Source: an uncultured Odoribacter sp. (lineage in GTDB: Bacteria; Bacteroidota; Bacteroidia; Bacteroidales; Marinifilaceae). From it: a DNA stretch of 10,508 bases. Position 1 is the stretch's first letter. Each line of letters opens with the position of its first letter. The DNA is taken from the NCBI GenBank assembly GCA_905193145.1, contig CAJJNP010000118.1:1-10508 (forward strand), in the 5' to 3' direction. The position numbers and the translations under genes are program-made. Below are positions 7,265 to 10,508 of this stretch, piece after piece. The notes under the pieces were generated by a model. It was not told the DNA's origin and searched no databases. It was given only the letters and a program-made list of their open reading frames with translations.

Positions 7265-7956
7265 ACGTGTTGTAGAAGATATTCTAATAGTGCGATATCT
7301 TCTGCATGTGTAATTTTTAAGTTTTTAGTATCTCCTTGGATAATGCCAATAGCTTCTTCAGGTAAATAATTTTTTACAACACTGCAATCATCTGTTGTTT
7401 TAAAGTCTGGATTTTGGAGTGCCTTTTCATAGGCTCTTGCTAATGTTTTATTGTAAAAACCTTGAGGAGTTTGTACCATGTATAGAAAATCTCGCATAGG
7501 GATACGCTCAATAACCTCATGCGTAGAATTGGTTTCTATAATGGTGTCTGTAGCTGGAATTGCAACATTAACTGCATGATATTTTTGTAATGCTTCAATC
7601 ACGTCTGAGATAATGCGGTGCGTAACAAGTGGACGGGCGGCATCATGTATTAATAGATTGCATGTTTCGTTTCTATAGAAATCTAGGGCAGAAAGGGTTG
7701 AGTGATAACGTTCTTTTCCCCCTATAATAAGATTTAATTTTTTATGGAGTTTTTCTTTTGGAAATAATTCTTGTGCATGTTCAAGCTCTTTTTCAGGAAC
7801 AACAATAGTTATTTCGTCTATTGCTGGGTGAGTGTCGAATTTTTCGGTTGTATGCTCTAAAATAGTTTTTCCGGCAACTTGTAAAAATTGTTTGGGAATA
7901 TCATTTCCGGTTCTTCTTCCTGAGCCTCCGGCAAGAATTATACTTACGTTTTTCAT
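7261..7956 (-). CDS. ispD: IspD/TarI-family cytidylyltransferase
   Basis: A CTP-dependent cytidylyltransferase of 231 residues, complete. IspD makes CDP-methylerythritol in the MEP isoprenoid pathway; the sister group TarI makes CDP-ribitol for surface polymers. Visible motifs are the nucleotide loop LAGGSGRR (8-15) with PKQF (21-24), the substrate motif IHDAARP (103-109), R155 in IPMRDF, TPQGF (163-167), TTDDCSVV (187-194) and K214 in NLKITHAED. Several stretches (THRII after the HDAARP motif, HEVIERIPMRD) recall TarI more than typical IspD, so the symbol is tentative. I chose ATG 7956; a GTG at 7962 would add two residues. It starts 13 bases after the GH92-like gene and is probably co-transcribed with it and the ROK kinase. 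Its stop codon shares TTAA with the convergent O-antigen gene. Confidence 0.85.
   Translation of the reverse strand: MKNVSIILAGGSGRRTGNDIPKQFLQVAGKTILEHTTEKFDTHPAIDEITIVVPEKELEHAQELFPKEKLHKKLNLIIGGKERYHSTLSALDFYRNETCNLLIHDAARPLVTHRIISDVIEALQKYHAVNVAIPATDTIIETNSTHEVIERIPMRDFLYMVQTPQGFYNKTLARAYEKALQNPDFKTTDDCSVVKNYLPEEAIGIIQGDTKNLKITHAEDIALLEYLLQHV
7271..7317. terminator. Inverted repeat at a convergent gene end, possible terminator
   Basis: TGTAGAAGATAT (7271-7282) pairs with ATATCTTCTGCA (7295-7306), 12 bp including one G-U pair, with a 12-base loop. TTTTT at 7313-7317 follows on the plus strand after a short spacer, so it could end the O-antigen gene transcript. On the minus strand the hairpin lies inside the last codons of the cytidylyltransferase and has no good T run after it. 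There is no other room for a terminator between these convergent genes. Confidence 0.45.
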
Positions 7957-7969
7957 GCACACGTTATTA

Positions 7970-9400
7970 TTATTTATTTATTAGAGTAAAGTTCAGTTTT
8001 CCACCCTTCATAATTTCTTCTATACTGACCCAGGAACGTTCTAGTTTGTTTCTGTTTAGCCATACTTCGTTAATATAAATATGGTTGTCTGATTCTTTGC
8101 TGGTCGTTATGACAAAGCGCTTGTCTGGTGCTGTGCGGATTACGATTTTTTCAAAAGAAGGAGTTCCTAATTGTAGTTGGCTATTGGTATCATCTGTATC
8201 ATAAAATCCGATAGCTGAAAGAATATATTGACAATTGGTATCCAAAATATCTGTAAGGGTATCAGTATGTGCAGTTTTCTCAACAAAGCGGGCATCATAT
8301 TGTGAGGATTTAAGAATATCTCGTACTCTTTTCTTTTGTGTCATAATGAAAACAAGAGGAACATCCTGCAACGATTGCCAGTTTGGATTCACCAAGTAGT
8401 GGGTGTGGTGTGTTGCGCTGTGAATTTCACCGTCAGGTCCTTTGTAGTTGCCGTTGGCATCTGAGGAGATGGCAGGTGTTTGTAAGGCATAGTACATTGA
8501 GGTGTAGAATGTCATTTGTTGTTCTTTACTACTACTTTTCACCTTGATTTTCTGCAGTTCTTTTTTCCAGGCTTGTTTGGCATCCCGTTCTACTTTGTCA
8601 AAGCTCCAGTGTGATATTTCTTTGGCAAGATTACTGTTGGCACCTTCAATGTTAGCGGCAGAAATACTTGTTTTGGCTAAAATTTTATTTGTTTTTTCAC
8701 CAAAATCAATCCAAGCATAGCTGTTTTGTGCTTTGAAACGCTCTCCATTTTTTAATGGTACAAATGTTTCATTGCCGACCATAATTTCGCAATCTTGAGA
8801 GAATTCAATGACAAAATAGGTCTGTTCGGGATTTTCGGAATGAAGTGATTTGCTATATCCTTCTAGCATTCGGTTGTTTACTTTCCAGATGGTTGTCATC
8901 ACTGAGTCACAAGTCTCAGGCGATGTGAAATCCAAAATTAAGGCATGGGTGTTTTTATTGGGATATTGGAAATACATGATAGCACAGCGTTCAGTTACAG
9001 CATTTTCTATTTTGATACCGTTATTGAATGTGATTCCATAATATCCCGGACGTGCTTGTTCTTTGTTATATGTCACATTATTTTGTTTGACATAGCATGC
9101 AGGCTTATCGCTTGTATCCGATTTTGTAACAACCGGTAGAAAGCGTATGTCTGGTGTATTTTGTGGGTGAAAACTGCTTGCATTGTAAAATGACAGGGCA
9201 TTTATTGTATCTCTGGTCTTGTGTGGCGTTAATCTGACAGAGCCGAAGGGGCATGTGGCTTCCGGTGAGCATGAGATACCATGGAGTGAACCTATTAACG
9301 GGTTGACATATTCTGTAATTTTCAAGTCATTATCCTGAGAGTCGCATGAAAGCAGACTCCCAAGGATAATCAGATTAAGTATATGAATAATTTTTTTCAT
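7970..9400 (-). CDS. GH92-related lipoprotein with most of the catalytic domain missing
   Basis: A 476-residue predicted lipoprotein. The signal peptide MKKIIHILNLIILGSLLSC has lipobox LLSC with C19 lipidated; the following D/N-rich stretch (DSQDND) resembles Bacteroidetes surface-export signals. Residues about 28-250 match the N-terminal beta-sandwich of GH92 alpha-mannosidases: YVNPLIG (31-37), CPFGSVRLTP (50-59), RPGYYGITF (117-125), TERCAIMYF. Next come the helical linker and barrel start, AKQAWKKELQKI (274-285) and QQMTFYTSMYYALQTP (294-309). The sequence then jumps at about 345-388 to the GH92 tail: YILSAIGFY (392-400), LGTPSFEKIVI, SWVSIEEIMKGGKLNF (456-471). GH92 enzymes usually have about 700-770 residues, so roughly 250-290 barrel residues are absent, including the NEPSHH-type and acidic GQxSAW motifs. 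It is probably not an active mannosidase and may be a glycan-binding protein. Start 9400 is set by the signal peptide, one base after the ROK stop codon. Confidence 0.8.
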   Translation of the reverse strand: MKKIIHILNLIILGSLLSCDSQDNDLKITEYVNPLIGSLHGISCSPEATCPFGSVRLTPHKTRDTINALSFYNASSFHPQNTPDIRFLPVVTKSDTSDKPACYVKQNNVTYNKEQARPGYYGITFNNGIKIENAVTERCAIMYFQYPNKNTHALILDFTSPETCDSVMTTIWKVNNRMLEGYSKSLHSENPEQTYFVIEFSQDCEIMVGNETFVPLKNGERFKAQNSYAWIDFGEKTNKILAKTSISAANIEGANSNLAKEISHWSFDKVERDAKQAWKKELQKIKVKSSSKEQQMTFYTSMYYALQTPAISSDANGNYKGPDGEIHSATHHTHYLVNPNWQSLQDVPLVFIMTQKKRVRDILKSSQYDARFVEKTAHTDTLTDILDTNCQYILSAIGFYDTDDTNSQLQLGTPSFEKIVIRTAPDKRFVITTSKESDNHIYINEVWLNRNKLERSWVSIEEIMKGGKLNFTLINK

Positions 9401-9401
9401 A

Positions 9402-10364
9402 TTATTTGTCCAGTTCGTTCCATACCAATGCTGCAGCACCATAAATGGCAACATTTTTAGTAAGTTGCGAAGGAAGCAGTTTCACCTTGTTGCTGAACAT
9501 TTTTAACATATTCATTTCCATATGTTCTTTGGTCGGTCCAAATAACAAGTCTCCTGCGTTTGTCAAACCACCCATCAGGAAAATTGCTTCAGGGCTGGTG
9601 ATGGCTACGATATTGGCCAATGCTTCACCTAGCATTTTTGCGGTATATTTGAATGTATTGATGGCTATCATATCGCCTTTCAGTGCTGCTTCGCAAATCA
9701 TTTTGGAAGTCATTTCATTAAACGGTATGTTGCGCAACTCACTTGGGTAGTTGTATTTTGCCATCATTTTGTAAGCGGTTCTTTTCACGCCGGTTGCTGA
9801 CACATAGGTTTCCAAGCATCCATTGCGTCCGCATCCGCACTGACGTCCGTTGGGAGATACGATGATGTGGCCGAATTCTCCGGCAAAACCGTCATGTCCG
9901 TATATCAATTGGCCGTTGGAAACAAATCCGCTACCGACACCGGTACCCAATGTAATCATGATAAAATCTTTCATGCCTTTTGCTCCTCCGTATATCATTT
10001 CTCCTATTGTTGCAGCATTGGCATCATTTGTCAGGCAGACCGGAATATTGGGGTAAAATTCTTTCAGTAAATCACAGAACGGAATTACACCATTCCAACG
10101 TAAGTTGGAGGCATGCTCGATTGTTCCCTGCAGATAGTTACCGCATGGAGCTCCGACACCGATTCCCACTAATACTACTTTTTCTCGGATGGTATCGAGA
10201 ACGTTTTCGATAGCCATGTGCAACTCTTTCAGATAGTCGTTAATGTCTTCATGCTTATTAGTGGCAATGTTCCCCTCTGCCAAATAATTTCCTTCTCTGT
10301 CAATAAAACCGAATGCGGTATTTGTTCCACCCATGTCGATTCCTAATGCAACTTCTGTTCTCAT
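9402..10364 (-). CDS. ROK-family sugar kinase (glucokinase-like)
   Basis: A cytosolic ATP-dependent hexose kinase of 320 residues, full length for the family. The N-terminal phosphate-binding motif is GIDMGGTNTAFG (8-19). The catalytic aspartate is D114 in LTNDANAA, and the second nucleotide-binding stretch is TLGTGVGSG (138-146). Sugar and zinc binding are shown by GEFGHI (162-167) and CGCGRNGC (176-183), giving zinc ligands H166, C176, C178 and C183. There is no N-terminal helix-turn-helix, so it is a kinase and not a ROK repressor. Glucose is the commonest substrate, but Bacteroides ROK kinases can also take N-acetylglucosamine or mannose, so specificity stays open. It is the first gene of a leftward operon, with the GH92-like lipoprotein starting one base after its stop. 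Its composition is visibly less AT-rich than the left half of the window. Confidence 0.94.
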   Translation of the reverse strand: MRTEVALGIDMGGTNTAFGFIDREGNYLAEGNIATNKHEDINDYLKELHMAIENVLDTIREKVVLVGIGVGAPCGNYLQGTIEHASNLRWNGVIPFCDLLKEFYPNIPVCLTNDANAATIGEMIYGGAKGMKDFIMITLGTGVGSGFVSNGQLIYGHDGFAGEFGHIIVSPNGRQCGCGRNGCLETYVSATGVKRTAYKMMAKYNYPSELRNIPFNEMTSKMICEAALKGDMIAINTFKYTAKMLGEALANIVAITSPEAIFLMGGLTNAGDLLFGPTKEHMEMNMLKMFSNKVKLLPSQLTKNVAIYGAAALVWNELDK

Positions 10365-10398
10365 GTCTATTATTGTTATTATAATTTGGTATAATTCG

Positions 10399-10415
10399 TG
10401 ACCATTTTGAGGTCA
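10399..10415. repeat. TGACC-N7-GGTCA inverted repeat in the divergent intergenic region
   Basis: TGACC (10399-10403) and GGTCA (10411-10415) are perfect five-base inverted arms seven bases apart. They lie 35 bases upstream of the ROK start codon, between it and the plus-strand gene at the right edge. The spacing suits a dimeric regulator, but the arms are short and chance is possible. Confidence 0.25.
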
Positions 10416-10426
10416 TAAAGATATTG

Positions 10427-10461
10427 AAAAAAATAAGAGATCGGTAACCCGACCTCTTATT
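10427..10461 (-). terminator. Minus-strand rho-independent terminator upstream of the ROK operon
   Basis: Read on the minus strand, AATAAGAG-G-TCGG, loop GTTA, CCGA-T-CTCTTATT forms an 8+4 bp stem with one internal mismatch (10461-10432). It runs straight into seven Ts (10433-10427). On the plus strand the stem is followed by AATTACTA, with no T run, so it ends leftward transcription. It would stop RNA coming from the right from entering the ROK operon. Confidence 0.7.
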
Positions 10462-10494
10462 AATTACTAACTACTAACCTAAACATACAAACTT

Positions 10495-10508
10495 ATGAAA
10501 AAAACGTG
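10495..10508 (+). CDS. Start of a plus-strand gene cut by the window end
   Basis: ATG at 10495 is followed by AAA AAA ACG, giving M-K-K-T, a common opening for exported Bacteroidetes proteins. The upstream stretch holds a tandem seven-base repeat, ACTAACT-ACTAACC (10466-10479), then an A-rich segment. From memory this is the style of leader found before SusC-like or other outer-membrane genes. Only four full codons are visible, so the product cannot be identified. Confidence 0.4.

Noticed and set aside
9401..9454. Extended N-terminus of the GH92-like protein from 9454
   Set aside because: The extra 18 residues lie before a clear lipoprotein signal peptide and would overlap the end of the ROK gene.
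9445..10213. Several plus-strand open frames opposite the ROK kinase
   Set aside because: They are shadows of the well-supported minus-strand kinase and have no family resemblance.

Overview
The window looks like chromosomal DNA from a gut-type Bacteroidales bacterium, most likely Bacteroides or Phocaeicola. The base composition is AT-rich. Start codons lack clear Shine-Dalgarno sequences. Two promoters match the Bacteroidetes pattern TTTG-N19/20-TAnnTTTG. The trigger factor, M16 protease and thyA/folA proteins read as Bacteroidetes versions, and a lipoprotein has an acidic stretch after its lipidated cysteine. The species call is inference. No IS element, CRISPR array, rRNA or attachment site was seen.

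Left part (1-5096), housekeeping, all on the plus strand. About 140 bases of AT-rich DNA hold nothing I can name. Then come a strong promoter, tRNA-Leu(UAG) and a terminator, followed by trigger factor (tig). A second strong hairpin separates tig from a tight pair of genes, an M16 zinc protease and a caffeoyl-CoA-type O-methyltransferase. A likely promoter then leads into thyA-folA, the pair that makes dTMP and regenerates tetrahydrofolate.

Middle part (5097-7264), surface-glycan genes, plus strand. A consensus promoter whose -7 box lies inside a perfect 17-bp palindrome drives a small GT-A-type glycosyltransferase and an O-antigen ligase/polymerase-like membrane protein. The 30 bases between these two genes are entirely one 12-bp hairpin.

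Right part (7261-10364), minus strand. Three tightly spaced genes read leftwards: a ROK sugar kinase, a GH92-related lipoprotein, and an IspD/TarI-type cytidylyltransferase. The last one meets the O-antigen gene tail to tail, with both stop codons sharing TTAA. The lipoprotein is the most unusual item. It keeps the beginning and end of a GH92 alpha-mannosidase but lacks most of the catalytic (alpha/alpha)6 barrel, so it is probably not an active enzyme.

Right edge (10365-10508): a divergent intergenic region with a minus-strand terminator and a Bacteroides-style leader, then the first codons of a plus-strand gene cut off by the window end.

No complete novel defence or mobile system is visible. 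The main leads are the degenerate GH92 lipoprotein and its odd operon, and several hairpins or palindromes placed at gene junctions.
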